From the NCBI GenBank assembly GCA_947497245.1, contig CANMFO010000006.1, positions 62,001 to 126,000 of the forward strand: a stretch of 64,000 bases of DNA. Reading direction: 5' to 3'. Positions 6,802 to 16,630 of the stretch are shown here, piece after piece. Every line of letters starts with the position of its first letter. Position 1 is the stretch's first letter. A program made the position numbers and the translations under genes. Below the pieces are notes generated by a model. It was not told the origin of the DNA. It saw only the letters and a list, made by a program, of their open reading frames with translations, and did no database searches. This DNA is from an uncultured Flavobacteriaceae bacterium (GTDB lineage Bacteria; Bacteroidota; Bacteroidia; Flavobacteriales; Flavobacteriaceae).

Positions 6802-8133
6802 CTACTCCGCGTTGTCCAAAAAATCCTTAAGTTTTTCAGACCATTTGTCAAAAACGGATTTACGTTCCTTCTTCGGTCTCGCGGTGCCGGCTGTGGTACT
6901 TTCCTCCCCAGCCATGACCAATTCGGCCTCGTCTTCCCCATTTTCGGGCTTTTCCTCCGACTTTCCCTTGGTCCCGTTGTTGACGGCGTTCATTAAAAGT
7001 CCCACAGCGGTGGCATACAGCGGGCTCGCGATTTCGGAATCGGAATCCCCCGCCAGATGTTCGTTGGGGAACCCGATACGGGTATCCATACCGGTGATGT
7101 ACTCCACCAACTGCTTCAAATGTTTTAATTGGCTACCGCCTCCCGTGAGCACGATACCGGCAATCAATTTCTTCTTCTGTTCTTCATGGCCGTAGTTCTT
7201 GATCTCCACATATACCTGTTCGATGATCTCGACCACCCGGGCATGGATGATCTTGGATAGGTTTTTAAGGGTGATTTCCTTCGGTTCCCTACCGCGAAGA
7301 CCTGGAATGGAAACGATCTCGTTGTCCTTGTTCTCCCCGGGCCAGGCCGATCCAAATTTGATCTTTAGCAATTCTGCCTGTTTTTCTATGATCGAACAAC
7401 CTTCTTTGATATCCTCGGTAATTACGCCCCCGCCAAATGGGATCACGGCCGTGTGCCGTATGATACCGTCCTTAAAGATTGCAAGGTCGGTCGTCCCTCC
7501 CCCTATATCTATCAAGGCCACACCGGCCTCTTTTTCCTCTTTGCTCAACACCGCATCGGAAGATGCCAAGGGTTCCAAGGTGATATTGCCCAGGTCCAGT
7601 CCGGCACTTTTAATGCACCTTCCCACATTCTTAATGGAGGATACCTGGCCCACGACCACATGGAAATTGGCCTCCAATCGTCCTCCGTACATCCCAATGG
7701 GCTCTTTGATCTCGGCCTGTCCATCGACCTTGTATTCCTGTGGAAGTACATGGATGATCTCTTCGCCGGGGAGCATGACCAACTTGTAGACCTGATTGCA
7801 GAGCTTGTCCAGATCGTCCTCATTGATGACCTCTTCGGAATCGGCCCTGGTGATGTAATCGCTGTGCTGTAGGCTTCGTATGTGCTGACCGGCAATCCCC
7901 ACGACAACAGAACCGATTTTTAGGTTCGAGTTGACCTCGGCCTCTTCGACGGCCTGTTGAATGGATTTTATGGTCTGGGTGATGTTGTTCACCACCCCGC
8001 GGTGAACCCCCAGACTTTTGGACTTCCCGATGCCCAATACCTCGATCTTGCCATATTCGTTCTTCTTTCCGATGATGGCGACGATTTTGGTCGTACCAAT
8101 ATCCAACCCTACTGAATAATTACCTACTTCCAT
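6802..8133 (-). CDS. ftsA: Cell division protein FtsA
   Basis: An actin-like ATPase that tethers FtsZ to the membrane and recruits division proteins. It has 443 residues. The phosphate-1 motif VGLDIGTTKIVAIIG is near the N-terminus, phosphate-2 is ALIDIGGGTTDLAIF at about 205-220, and the adenosine-type motif IVLTGGGSQLKHL is near 325. A Lys/Pro-rich stretch of about 50 residues precedes the amphipathic C-terminus (FDKWSEKLKDFLDN), which fits the membrane-targeting helix. It lies 3 bp after ftsQ. Confidence 0.98.
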   Translation of the reverse strand: MEVGNYSVGLDIGTTKIVAIIGKKNEYGKIEVLGIGKSKSLGVHRGVVNNITQTIKSIQQAVEEAEVNSNLKIGSVVVGIAGQHIRSLQHSDYITRADSEEVINEDDLDKLCNQVYKLVMLPGEEIIHVLPQEYKVDGQAEIKEPIGMYGGRLEANFHVVVGQVSSIKNVGRCIKSAGLDLGNITLEPLASSDAVLSKEEKEAGVALIDIGGGTTDLAIFKDGIIRHTAVIPFGGGVITEDIKEGCSIIEKQAELLKIKFGSAWPGENKDNEIVSIPGLRGREPKEITLKNLSKIIHARVVEIIEQVYVEIKNYGHEEQKKKLIAGIVLTGGGSQLKHLKQLVEYITGMDTRIGFPNEHLAGDSDSEIASPLYATAVGLLMNAVNNGTKGKSEEKPENGEDEAELVMAGEESTTAGTARPKKERKSVFDKWSEKLKDFLDNAE

Positions 8134-8136
8134 AAT

Positions 8137-8862
8137 TTAAATTTTGGTGCACACTACTTGATTGTTAAACTCGAGGCTCACGATGGCAAATTTTTCCAAA
8201 GTGTCGTCCTTATCCGCCTTGGCATAAAAAGCCTTAAAATTGTTGAACTTTTCGTCCAGGTTTTCAATACTTCCCAAATTCACCACAAAATTCTCCAAAC
8301 GGAATTTCAGCTGGTACATGTCCACATCCTCGATATGGATTCCGATCACGTTTTTCCTGAGGAAATCATCTCTGTTGATGTACTTCAGGATTTCGTATAC
8401 ATCCTCCAAACTTTCTCCGGTAACCTTGCCCGTAATAATGGGCACCCTGGCGGAATGGCTCGTGGATAACGGCATAGGTTTCCCCTCGTCATCCACATAG
8501 AACTTTGAATCCCCCTCTACTCTTCCGATTGGTTTGCGCTGAACAATTTTGGATGTAAGTTCACCATCTACGGTAATATAGACTTGGGCACTTTTAACCA
8601 TTTCATTGGCCTCGATGGCCTTCTCCACAGCATTCAAAACTAATTTTTCTTTGGGCAGGTTTTCTAGCCCCCCGAATTTTTGTATTAACAATTTATTAAC
8701 CACGTCTTGCGTGATGTACAAATTCTGGTCCCCTATGAACCGTACGTGCATACCCTGAAGCGTTTTCCGCTTGCTACGATGGGAAGAAAACGCGTAAAGT
8801 CCCATAACCGCTACGATTAGGGAGAATAACTTTATATAGTTCCAATTAATCCGCATAGTCAA
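8137..8862 (-). CDS. ftsQ: Cell division protein FtsQ (DivIB family)
   Basis: A bitopic division protein of 241 residues. A single membrane helix near residues 8-25 (IKLFSLIVAVMGLYAFSS) is followed by a periplasmic part. The POTRA-like region is about residues 35-110 (GDQNLYITQDVVNKLLIQKF ...) and the beta domain follows. Identity is supported by size, topology and position between murC and ftsA. The start overlaps the murC 3' end by 17 bp, suggesting coupled translation. Confidence 0.93.
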   Translation of the reverse strand: MTMRINWNYIKLFSLIVAVMGLYAFSSHRSKRKTLQGMHVRFIGDQNLYITQDVVNKLLIQKFGGLENLPKEKLVLNAVEKAIEANEMVKSAQVYITVDGELTSKIVQRKPIGRVEGDSKFYVDDEGKPMPLSTSHSARVPIITGKVTGESLEDVYEILKYINRDDFLRKNVIGIHIEDVDMYQLKFRLENFVVNLGSIENLDEKFNNFKAFYAKADKDDTLEKFAIVSLEFNNQVVCTKI

Positions 8863-10198
8863 GTTCCTTTTTGATTCTCGCTATTTCCAGACCGATATCG
8901 CCCGCACCCAGGGTGACGAGCACTTCCGGTCTTTGTTCCTTAATTTCATGTATCAGGGATGATTTCTGGACCAACTTTTTGTTGGGGTTGGCAATCTTTT
9001 CAAGCAACCATTCCGAAGTTACCCCGTCCATTGGTTTTTCCCTTGCGGGATAGATGTCCAACAAAAGAATGCTGTCGAATTTCGATAGGTTTTCCGCAAA
9101 TTCGTCCACAAAATCCTTGGTCCTTGAAAACAGGTGGGGCTGAAAGACGACCAATACCTTTTTATCGGGATGCATTTCGGCAATGGCCCCGTATATGGCA
9201 TCGATTTCTGTAGGGTGATGGGCATAGTCGTCTATAAAAATAAAATCGTCGGACTTGATCTTGTAGGAAAACCTGCGCTGCACTCCCTTGAAGGTCTCCA
9301 GGGCCTCGGCCAGGCGGTACGAGGGCGAACCCGTCTGTACCGCCATGGCGAAAGCAACCAGACCATTGAGCAGGTTGTGCCTGCCCGGTTTGTTAAATTT
9401 AACCCCCGTTAGGGTCGTTTCGGGGGTTCCCAAATCGAATATGTAGGTGCCATGTTCTATTTTCAAGTTTCGGATGCAATAATCCGAACCGTCTTCTATT
9501 CCATAGGTGATTCCCGCTATGGGAAGTCCGTTCCGAACGAAAAGGGTTCCGCCCGGCTTTACCTTTTCGGCAAACTCACGGAACGACCGGTGCAGTTCCG
9601 AAACATCGCCGTAAATATCCAAATGGTCCGCATCCATGGAGGTTATACAGGCCACATTGGGTGCCAAATGCAAAAAGGAACGATCAAATTCATCGGCTTC
9701 CACTACCGAGTAATCGTTTCCCTCGAACAAAAAATTACTGTTGAAATCCTCAGAAACACCTCCTAAAAATGCCGTCAAAGGAGTTCCCGTTTCTTTGAGC
9801 AGGTGGGCAAGGATACAAGATGTCGTTGTCTTGCCATGGGTCCCTGCAACCGCAAGGCAAAAGGTGTTTTTCGTAACCAATCCAAGTACCTCGGACCTTT
9901 TCTTTATTTCAAAGCCCTTATCCCTGAAGTAGCGGTACTGGGAATGATCCTTTGGTACCGCAGGGGTATGGACCACCAGGGTAGTATCCACCTCCAGAAA
10001 GTCCGGGGCCACCTGTTCCATGCCATCGCGATAGTGGATCGCTATGCCCAATTCTGCCAATTCCCGTGTCAACGGTGTTTCGGTTCTGTCGTAACCGGCT
10101 ACGTTTTTGTTCATGAACTTAAAATAACGGGCAAGGGCGGACATACCAATGCCCCCTATTCCTATGAAGTAGACGCTATTTATGTTTTTTAAGTCCAT
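8846..10198 (-). CDS. murC: UDP-N-acetylmuramate--L-alanine ligase
   Basis: This cytoplasmic Mur ligase adds L-Ala to UDP-MurNAc with ATP. Its 450 residues cover the usual three domains. The N-terminal UDP-binding domain starts YFIGIGGIGMSALARYF. The ATP site is AVAGTHGKTTTSCILAHLL at about 115-135, the central Mur ligase motif is SVVEADEFDRSFL, and the C-terminal domain includes FIDDYAHHPTEIDAI. It lies between murG (58 bp away) and ftsQ (overlapping). Confidence 0.98.
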   Translation of the reverse strand: MDLKNINSVYFIGIGGIGMSALARYFKFMNKNVAGYDRTETPLTRELAELGIAIHYRDGMEQVAPDFLEVDTTLVVHTPAVPKDHSQYRYFRDKGFEIKKRSEVLGLVTKNTFCLAVAGTHGKTTTSCILAHLLKETGTPLTAFLGGVSEDFNSNFLFEGNDYSVVEADEFDRSFLHLAPNVACITSMDADHLDIYGDVSELHRSFREFAEKVKPGGTLFVRNGLPIAGITYGIEDGSDYCIRNLKIEHGTYIFDLGTPETTLTGVKFNKPGRHNLLNGLVAFAMAVQTGSPSYRLAEALETFKGVQRRFSYKIKSDDFIFIDDYAHHPTEIDAIYGAIAEMHPDKKVLVVFQPHLFSRTKDFVDEFAENLSKFDSILLLDIYPAREKPMDGVTSEWLLEKIANPNKKLVQKSSLIHEIKEQRPEVLVTLGAGDIGLEIARIKKELDYAD

Positions 10199-10256
10199 CG
10201 TAATTCGTACTATCCGTTCTACCCTGCAGCTTCGTTGAAAGCGGCAGAAACTCGAT

Positions 10257-11348
10257 TCATCTGTCCAATAGTTTTTCTATTTCGTCAACAATATCCCCGG
10301 TCGCATTGGGCATGGCCAATTGTTTGATATTCCTACCCAGTTCCAACTGTCTTTCCGGCGATCCATGGAGTACCGAAAAAACCTTTTCGAACCCATCATC
10401 AAGATCCTCTTCCCTTAATAGCAATGCCGCATTCTCGCTTACGAGCGCCTGGGCATTTTTGGTCTGGTGGTCCTCAGCCACATTCGGCGATGGTATGAAC
10501 AGTACCGGTTTGCCCACAATGCAAAACTCCGATACGGAACCCGCTCCTGCCCTGGAAACTATAATATCGGCCGCGGCATATGCAAGATCCATTCGGTTTA
10601 GGAAATCATGCACCTTGACACTGTCCGAGCAGTACTTTCGGTATTCTTCAAAATACAGCTTACCACATTGCCATATCAATTGGATATCCCTGTCTTTGAA
10701 GTATTCCAACTTCTGTTCTACCAACAAGTTGATCCGTCTGGCACCCAAACTCCCCCCGAGCACCAATAGCGTGGTCCTGTTTTTGTCCAGGCCAAAAAAG
10801 TCAAGGGCTTCCGGCCGGCCATCCTTGATCTCGACCAGGTCCCCGCGCACCGGATTGCCCGTTTTCACAATTTTGTCCCTAGGAAAAAAGCGCTCCATCC
10901 CATCGTAGGCCACACAAATTTTTGCCACCCGGTCCTTTAGCAGTTTGTTGGTAATTCCGGCATAGGAATTCTGTTCTTGCAGCACGCACGGTATGCCCCT
11001 TCCCGATGCGACCCTCAGCAAGGGCCCACTGGCAAATCCCCCCGTGCCTACCACGACATGGGGTTTAAACCGGGATACGATGCCTCGGGATTTGATCAAA
11101 CTGCTTATCAATTTAAAGGGAAACATTACATTTTTAAGGGTCAGTTTCCGTTGCAACCCTGAAATCCACAATCCTTCGATGCGATACCCTGCTTGGGGCA
11201 CTTTCTCCATCTCCATTCGATCCTTGGCCCCCACAAAAAGAAATTCCGCACTGGAGTGCCTCCTTTTCAACTCATTGGCGATGGCAATGGCGGGATAGAT
11301 ATGTCCGCCCGTACCTCCCCCCGAAAGTATAAACCTATAGTTGCCCAC
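10257..11348 (-). CDS. murG: UDP-GlcNAc:lipid-linked MurNAc-pentapeptide GlcNAc transferase
   Basis: MurG makes lipid II from lipid I at the inner membrane face. It has 363 residues and a GT-B fold. The N-terminal glycine loop is [18 protein letters not shown], a second glycine-rich loop is [13 protein letters not shown], and the nucleotide-sugar site is [13 protein letters not shown] plus [19 protein letters not shown]. The start overlaps the ftsW 3' end by 14 bp. Confidence 0.98.
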   Translation of the reverse strand: MGNYRFILSGGGTGGHIYPAIAIANELKRRHSSAEFLFVGAKDRMEMEKVPQAGYRIEGLWISGLQRKLTLKNVMFPFKLISSLIKSRGIVSRFKPHVVVGTGGFASGPLLRVASGRGIPCVLQEQNSYAGITNKLLKDRVAKICVAYDGMERFFPRDKIVKTGNPVRGDLVEIKDGRPEALDFFGLDKNRTTLLVLGGSLGARRINLLVEQKLEYFKDRDIQLIWQCGKLYFEEYRKYCSDSVKVHDFLNRMDLAYAAADIIVSRAGAGSVSEFCIVGKPVLFIPSPNVAEDHQTKNAQALVSENAALLLREEDLDDGFEKVFSVLHGSPERQLELGRNIKQLAMPNATGDIVDEIEKLLDR

Positions 11349-12531
11349 TTAACACTTCTAAAGGGTTGCTTTCGTTTATTTTACCGTCGCGCTTTCTCTT
11401 GGCATGTTCCTTGACACTTGCGCTCAAAATGATCCCTATGGCCAAACAGGTCATCCAGCTCGAGGTGCCCCCCTTGCTGATCAGGGGCAGATTTTGTCCC
11501 GTTACCGGGAACAGCTCCACGGCCACCGCCATATTGATCAAGGCCTGAAAAACAATGGGCAGCCCTACGCCAAGGACCAACAGCTTACCGAATACGGTAG
11601 GATTGGCATTGGCCACCACTACAATACGGAACAACAGCAACAGATAAAAAAACATCAGGGCCAGACCACCAACAAGACCATATTCCTCAACAATGATGGC
11701 ATAGATAAAATCGGAAGTGCTCTGTGGCAAAAAGTTTTTCTGTATGCTTTTTCCTGCCCCTTTCCCAACGATACCGCCCGTTGCAATGGCAATTTTTGCC
11801 CGTTCTATCTGATAGTCCGCCTCGGAATCTTCCCCATTGGTAAAACTGGTTATTCGCTTCTCCCAAGTATCAACACGGTTACTGAACAAATCAGGGGCCG
11901 CTTTGGCCACCAGTACGAACAACGTCAAGCACAAAATACCGGCCCCGACGATGCCAAATAAATATTTCAGCGGGTATCCCCCGATAAAGCACAGTAGCAA
12001 AACCATGGAGAAAATAATCGCAGCGGTCGAAAAGTTGGCGGGCAAGACCAGTACCGTGACCAGGAAAACAGGTATCCAAAGCGGAAGGATGCTTTCCTTA
12101 AAGGTGATGGCCCTGTCCTTGATCTTGGTCAGGTACCGGGCTACATAGATCATCAAAACCACCGCGGCCAAATTGGACGGTTGGAAAGAGCCCATTAGTG
12201 GGACACTGATCCATCTACTGGCATTGCTGCCCCCGCTGTTGGTCCCTTGGGCCAAGGTGTAGATCAACAACACCAGCACAACGGGCATGGCGATAAGCGA
12301 AAGCCCTTTAAAATAATGCGTGGGTATCTTGTGCACGCCATATATTATGCCGAAGCCAAGGACCAGGAGCATGCCGTGTTTCACCAAATGGCCCCATGTC
12401 GTGCCATCGCCCACCACGTACACCAAATTGCTACTGGCGCTGTAGACGGGCAAAAAAGAGAACAGGGCCAGCAGTGCCACTACGGCCCAAATGGCTTTGT
12501 CTCCCTTTATGTTTTTGAGCAATTGCAACAT
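11335..12531 (-). CDS. ftsW: SEDS-family peptidoglycan polymerase FtsW
   Basis: A polytopic membrane protein of 398 residues with about ten hydrophobic segments. It belongs to the SEDS family, which polymerises glycan strands during septation together with a class B PBP. SEDS hallmarks include [19 protein letters not shown] (residues about 103-121) and the C-terminal [20 protein letters not shown]. Location in the dcw cluster with ftsI supports FtsW rather than RodA. It starts 2 bp after the murD stop and overlaps murG. Confidence 0.97.
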   Translation of the reverse strand: MLQLLKNIKGDKAIWAVVALLALFSFLPVYSASSNLVYVVGDGTTWGHLVKHGMLLVLGFGIIYGVHKIPTHYFKGLSLIAMPVVLVLLIYTLAQGTNSGGSNASRWISVPLMGSFQPSNLAAVVLMIYVARYLTKIKDRAITFKESILPLWIPVFLVTVLVLPANFSTAAIIFSMVLLLCFIGGYPLKYLFGIVGAGILCLTLFVLVAKAAPDLFSNRVDTWEKRITSFTNGEDSEADYQIERAKIAIATGGIVGKGAGKSIQKNFLPQSTSDFIYAIIVEEYGLVGGLALMFFYLLLLFRIVVVANANPTVFGKLLVLGVGLPIVFQALINMAVAVELFPVTGQNLPLISKGGTSSWMTCLAIGIILSASVKEHAKRKRDGKINESNPLEVLSGQL

Positions 12532-12533
12532 CG

Positions 12534-13868
12534 CTACAGGTTTTTTATCGCTTCCTTGAACTGGTTCCCCCTGTCCTCATAATTATCAAAAAGATCGAAA
12601 CTGGCACAGGCCGGGGACAATAAAACGATATCGCCCCGATCGGCAATTTTATAAGCTACTTTGACCGCTTCTTCCATGGCAAAGGTCTCTACCATCAGAT
12701 CGACCACATTGCCGAAAGTATCCTTGATCTTGACATTGTCGAGCCCAAGGCAGATAATGGCCTTTACCTTTTCCCGCACCAAGGGCATCAGTTCCCTATA
12801 GTCATTGCCCTTGTCCACACCGCCCACAATCCATACCGTGGGCGCCGCCATACTGTCCAGGGCATAATATGTGGCATTTACATTGGTGGCCTTCGAATCA
12901 TTGATATACTGTACATGATGGATCTTGAGCACCTTCTCCAGACGATGTGCGGCACCTTGGAAATTCATCACACTCTTGCGGATGACCTCTTTTCGAATGC
13001 CTACCAATTTGGCCGCAGTGGCCGCCGCCATGGTATTCTTCAAATTGTGCTTTCCTTCTAGGGCGAGGGTATCTTTCATGATCTTCATGGTATTGTTATC
13101 TATTCTTACTACTATTTGGTTGTCCTTGAGATAGGCCCCTTCCCCCATTTCGTCCCGAATGGAGAATGGCAATAACTTTGATTTGACCGGATGTTCCTCC
13201 AACCAGTCGACGATCACATCATCATCCGCATCATAAATCAAATAGTCTTCACTGGTTTGATTTTTGGTGATCAGGAACTTGGACGCGATATAGTTGTCGA
13301 ATTGATAACCATATCGATCCAAATGATCGGGAGTGATGTTGGTAATCACCGCGATATGCGGTCTGAACCGCACGATGCCGTCGAGCTGAAAACTGCTGAT
13401 CTCCAATACATAGGTATCATACTCGTTTTCGGCCACCATTTTCGCAAAGCTGTCCCCAATGTTTCCGGCCATCCCCACATGTTCATCCCCCTCATTTAGC
13501 AGGTGGTTGACCAACATGGTCGTGGTCGTCTTGCCATTGCTTCCCGTAATACCGATGATGGTCGCATCGGTATACCTTGAGGCAAACTCGATTTCAGAGA
13601 CAACGGAAATACCGTTTTCCCTGAGTTTTCGTACCAAAGGCGCCGCATCGGGTATGCCAGGGCTCTTCATTGCCAAATCGGCGGTCAAGATCCTGGCCTC
13701 GGTATGCTGCCCTTCTTCCCAATCAATCCCAAAATTTTCAAGAACGTCCTTATACTTTTGCTGTATTTTTCCACTGTCGGATACGAAAACCGCGTATCCC
13801 TTTTGCTTTCCCAAAATGGCCGTGCCCACACCGCTCTCTCCGCCGCCCAAAATCGCCAAACGTGCCAT
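12534..13868 (-). CDS. murD: UDP-N-acetylmuramoyl-L-alanine--D-glutamate ligase
   Basis: This ATP-dependent ligase adds D-Glu to UDP-MurNAc-L-Ala. It has 444 residues. The N-terminal Rossmann-like domain opens LAILGGGESGVGTAILG, the ATP loop is GITGSNGKTTTTMLVNHLL at about 108-126, and the C-terminal domain contains YINDSKATNVNATYYALD and VLLSPACASFDLF, the MurD hallmark. Its start abuts the mraY stop with no gap. Confidence 0.98.
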   Translation of the reverse strand: MARLAILGGGESGVGTAILGKQKGYAVFVSDSGKIQQKYKDVLENFGIDWEEGQHTEARILTADLAMKSPGIPDAAPLVRKLRENGISVVSEIEFASRYTDATIIGITGSNGKTTTTMLVNHLLNEGDEHVGMAGNIGDSFAKMVAENEYDTYVLEISSFQLDGIVRFRPHIAVITNITPDHLDRYGYQFDNYIASKFLITKNQTSEDYLIYDADDDVIVDWLEEHPVKSKLLPFSIRDEMGEGAYLKDNQIVVRIDNNTMKIMKDTLALEGKHNLKNTMAAATAAKLVGIRKEVIRKSVMNFQGAAHRLEKVLKIHHVQYINDSKATNVNATYYALDSMAAPTVWIVGGVDKGNDYRELMPLVREKVKAIICLGLDNVKIKDTFGNVVDLMVETFAMEEAVKVAYKIADRGDIVLLSPACASFDLFDNYEDRGNQFKEAIKNL

Positions 13869-15089
13869 CTATCGCACTTTTAGTGTCACGATCGACAGAA
13901 TGGCAAGGAGTATCCCAATAATCCAAAAACGGGTCACGATCTTACTTTCGTGGTATCCTTTTTTCTGATAATGGTGATGGATGGGCGACATCAGAAAAAT
14001 GCGCTTTCCGGCACCAAACTTCTTCTTGGTGTACTTAAAATACCCTACCTGAACCATGACCGACAACGACTCTGCCAGGAAAATTCCGCACAGCAGTGGG
14101 ATCAAAAGTTCCTTTCGGATGATAATGGCGATCACCGCAATGATACCACCAATGGTCAGACTACCCGTGTCTCCCATAAACACCTGGGCGGGAAAGGTGT
14201 TGTACCACAGGAAACCTACAAGCGCCCCAAAGAAAGCCGCAATAAAGACCAGTAGTTCGGCAACCCCGGGAATGAACATGATATCCAGGTAGTTGGACAA
14301 GGTATAATTACCGGACACCAGGGTAAAAACCCCCAGGGCAAAGACAATGATTGCCGAAGTCCCGGCAGCGAGACCGTCGACCCCGTCCGTAAGGTTGGCG
14401 CCGTTGGACACCGCCGTCACAATAAGGATCACGACGGGAATGAATATCAACCACGCGTATTGGTCCATACCATCTCCGGCCCACGAAATAAAGTCGCCGT
14501 AATCCAGCTCGTTGTTCTTGGAAAAGGGAACGGTGGTCATAGTAGATTTGATCGATCCCCCCTTTACCTCCTGGACTATTAAATCTTCGGTGATAATGGT
14601 CTTGTCTCTTTCCTGCATGGTGACCTCGGGATGAAAATACAGTATGGAGCCAATGCCCAGTCCCAATACTACCTGCCCCAACACCTTGAACCTTCCTTTG
14701 AGGCCTTGCTTGTCCTTTTTGAATATTTTGATATAGTCATCGGCAAAGCCGATCAGGCCCATCCAAAGAATGGTAATGATCAACAGGACAATATAGATGT
14801 TCTCCAATTTGGCGAACAACAGCACAGGGATCAGGGTGGCCATAATGATGATCAATCCGCCCATAGTGGGAGTACCCGCTTTCTCCTTTTGGCCCTCAAG
14901 GCCCAGGTCCCTGATGGTCTCCCCGATTTGCTTCTTTCGCAAGTAAAGGATAATGCGCCTTCCATATGCCGATGCTATGACCAGGGAAAACAGCACGGCC
15001 ATGGCCGCCCGGAAGGTGGTAAATCCGAACAGACTCGCACCGGGCAATTGGTACTGTCTTTCCAAATAGTCAAATAGATAATACAGCAT
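13869..15089 (-). CDS. mraY: Phospho-N-acetylmuramoyl-pentapeptide transferase
   Basis: This integral membrane enzyme transfers phospho-MurNAc-pentapeptide to undecaprenyl phosphate, giving lipid I. Its 406 residues include about ten membrane helices, the acidic motif [19 protein letters not shown] and the catalytic [22 protein letters not shown] and [14 protein letters not shown] segments. Like other Bacteroidota MraY it has a periplasmic insert of about 50 residues (near 160-210) not found in the roughly 360-residue E. coli protein. Confidence 0.98.
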   Translation of the reverse strand: MLYYLFDYLERQYQLPGASLFGFTTFRAAMAVLFSLVIASAYGRRIILYLRKKQIGETIRDLGLEGQKEKAGTPTMGGLIIIMATLIPVLLFAKLENIYIVLLIITILWMGLIGFADDYIKIFKKDKQGLKGRFKVLGQVVLGLGIGSILYFHPEVTMQERDKTIITEDLIVQEVKGGSIKSTMTTVPFSKNNELDYGDFISWAGDGMDQYAWLIFIPVVILIVTAVSNGANLTDGVDGLAAGTSAIIVFALGVFTLVSGNYTLSNYLDIMFIPGVAELLVFIAAFFGALVGFLWYNTFPAQVFMGDTGSLTIGGIIAVIAIIIRKELLIPLLCGIFLAESLSVMVQVGYFKYTKKKFGAGKRIFLMSPIHHHYQKKGYHESKIVTRFWIIGILLAILSIVTLKVR

Positions 15090-15166
15090 TTTATCGGTTT
15101 TCTTTCTTGTTCCCGTTCTGTACGGGTATTGGCGAACACCTTCTTTCCCTCCCCTTTGCCCAGGGC

Positions 15167-16630
15167 CTATTTGGCCAATTCCGCCAAAAGTTCCTTTAGA
15201 ATCTTAAAATCATCAAAATCGACCCTGGTTCCGTTCGTTTCCTGATAGGTCTCGTGCCCTTTTCCAGCGACTAGGATAATGTCATGGGCAACCGCCATTT
15301 GACAGGCGGTTTTAATGGCCTGTTTTCTGTTTTCGATGGACAATATCTTTTTGGTATTCTGTGGCTCCACCCCCGCCTCCATTTCTTCAATGATCGCTTG
15401 GGGAGGCTCGGTTCTTGGATTATCGGATGTGAAAATGGCCTTGTTGCTCATTTCTGAAGCGATATGACCCATAACCGGACGCTTAGACCTGTCTCTATCG
15501 CCACCACACCCCACAACGGTGATGACGTTTTCATTTCCAGTTCTCAATGTGTTGATAGTCTCAAGCACATTTTTTAGCGCATCCGGTGTATGGGCATAAT
15601 CTACTATCGCTGTAATTTTTTCTTTGGATATAAAATATTGGAACCTTCCGTCCACATTGTCCAGTTCGCTGAGCAGCCTCAGGGTCTCGAACTTTTCCAG
15701 GCCCAACAACTCGGCCGTGGCATAAATGGCCAACATATTGTAGGCATTGAAATGCCCTATGAGTTTGGACCAGAGCTCATTGTCATTGATCTTCAACAGT
15801 TGGCCGTCAAATTGGTTTTCCAAAATCTGGCAACGGTAATCGGCGTAACTTTTTAGGGCATAGGTGTACTTTCGCGCCTCCGTGTTCTGGAGCATTACCA
15901 AACCGTTCTTGTCGTCGATGTTGGTCAGGGCAAATGCCTTCTTTGGCAGTCCATCGAACAATGATTTTTTGGTGTCCCTGTACTCGGCAAAGGTTTTATG
16001 GTAATCCAGGTGGTCATGTGAAAGATTGGTAAAAATAGCTCCTTCAAAGACCAGTCCCTGTGTTCTCTTTTGATGGATGCCGTGCGAGCTCACTTCCATA
16101 AAGCAGAATTCGACCCCGGCTTCGTTCATCTGCTTGAGACGACCATTGATCGTCAGTGGGTCCGGTGTGGTATGAAGCGTCTCGTGCTCCACGCCATCGA
16201 TCATTATTTTTATGGTCGAGATCAAGCCCACCTTGTATCCTGCCTTCTTGAACATTTGGTACAACAAGCTGCTGACAGTGGTCTTGCCGTTGGTTCCGGT
16301 GACCCCAACAAGTTTCAAGTTTTTTGAGGGGTTATCGAAAAAGTTGGAGGCCATGATAGCCAGGGCCGTATGGGCATTTTTCACCTCCACATAGGTCACC
16401 CCATCCGTCATTTTTTCGGGCAAGGCCTCACAAACAATGGCCTTCGCCCCATTGTCAATGGCGGCAGTTATGTACTTATGACCATCCGTCAAGGTCCCTC
16501 TGATGGCCACAAAAACATCGTCAGTGCCCACTTCCCTGGAGTCAAAGCACACGGCATTGACCTTGGTATTGGTGGTTCCGCTCACTGCCGTAAGCCCCAC
16601 TCCATATAGTATGTCACGTAACGACTTCAT
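15167..16630 (-). CDS. murE: UDP-MurNAc-L-Ala-D-Glu--meso-DAP ligase
   Basis: A Mur ligase for the third stem residue, 487 residues. The ATP loop is [19 protein letters not shown] near 108-126. A central [13 protein letters not shown] motif and the C-terminal specificity motif SDNPRTEPP are present. The DNPR form is typical of enzymes that add meso-diaminopimelate, so the peptidoglycan is probably of the mDAP type. The start overlaps the ftsI stop by 4 bp. A 77-bp gap separates its stop from mraY. Confidence 0.97.
   Translation of the reverse strand: MKSLRDILYGVGLTAVSGTTNTKVNAVCFDSREVGTDDVFVAIRGTLTDGHKYITAAIDNGAKAIVCEALPEKMTDGVTYVEVKNAHTALAIMASNFFDNPSKNLKLVGVTGTNGKTTVSSLLYQMFKKAGYKVGLISTIKIMIDGVEHETLHTTPDPLTINGRLKQMNEAGVEFCFMEVSSHGIHQKRTQGLVFEGAIFTNLSHDHLDYHKTFAEYRDTKKSLFDGLPKKAFALTNIDDKNGLVMLQNTEARKYTYALKSYADYRCQILENQFDGQLLKINDNELWSKLIGHFNAYNMLAIYATAELLGLEKFETLRLLSELDNVDGRFQYFISKEKITAIVDYAHTPDALKNVLETINTLRTGNENVITVVGCGGDRDRSKRPVMGHIASEMSNKAIFTSDNPRTEPPQAIIEEMEAGVEPQNTKKILSIENRKQAIKTACQMAVAHDIILVAGKGHETYQETNGTRVDFDDFKILKELLAELAK

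Noticed and set aside
6295-6996. 233-residue plus-strand gene opposite ftsZ/ftsA
   Set aside because: It runs antisense to two clear genes and has no recognisable domain.
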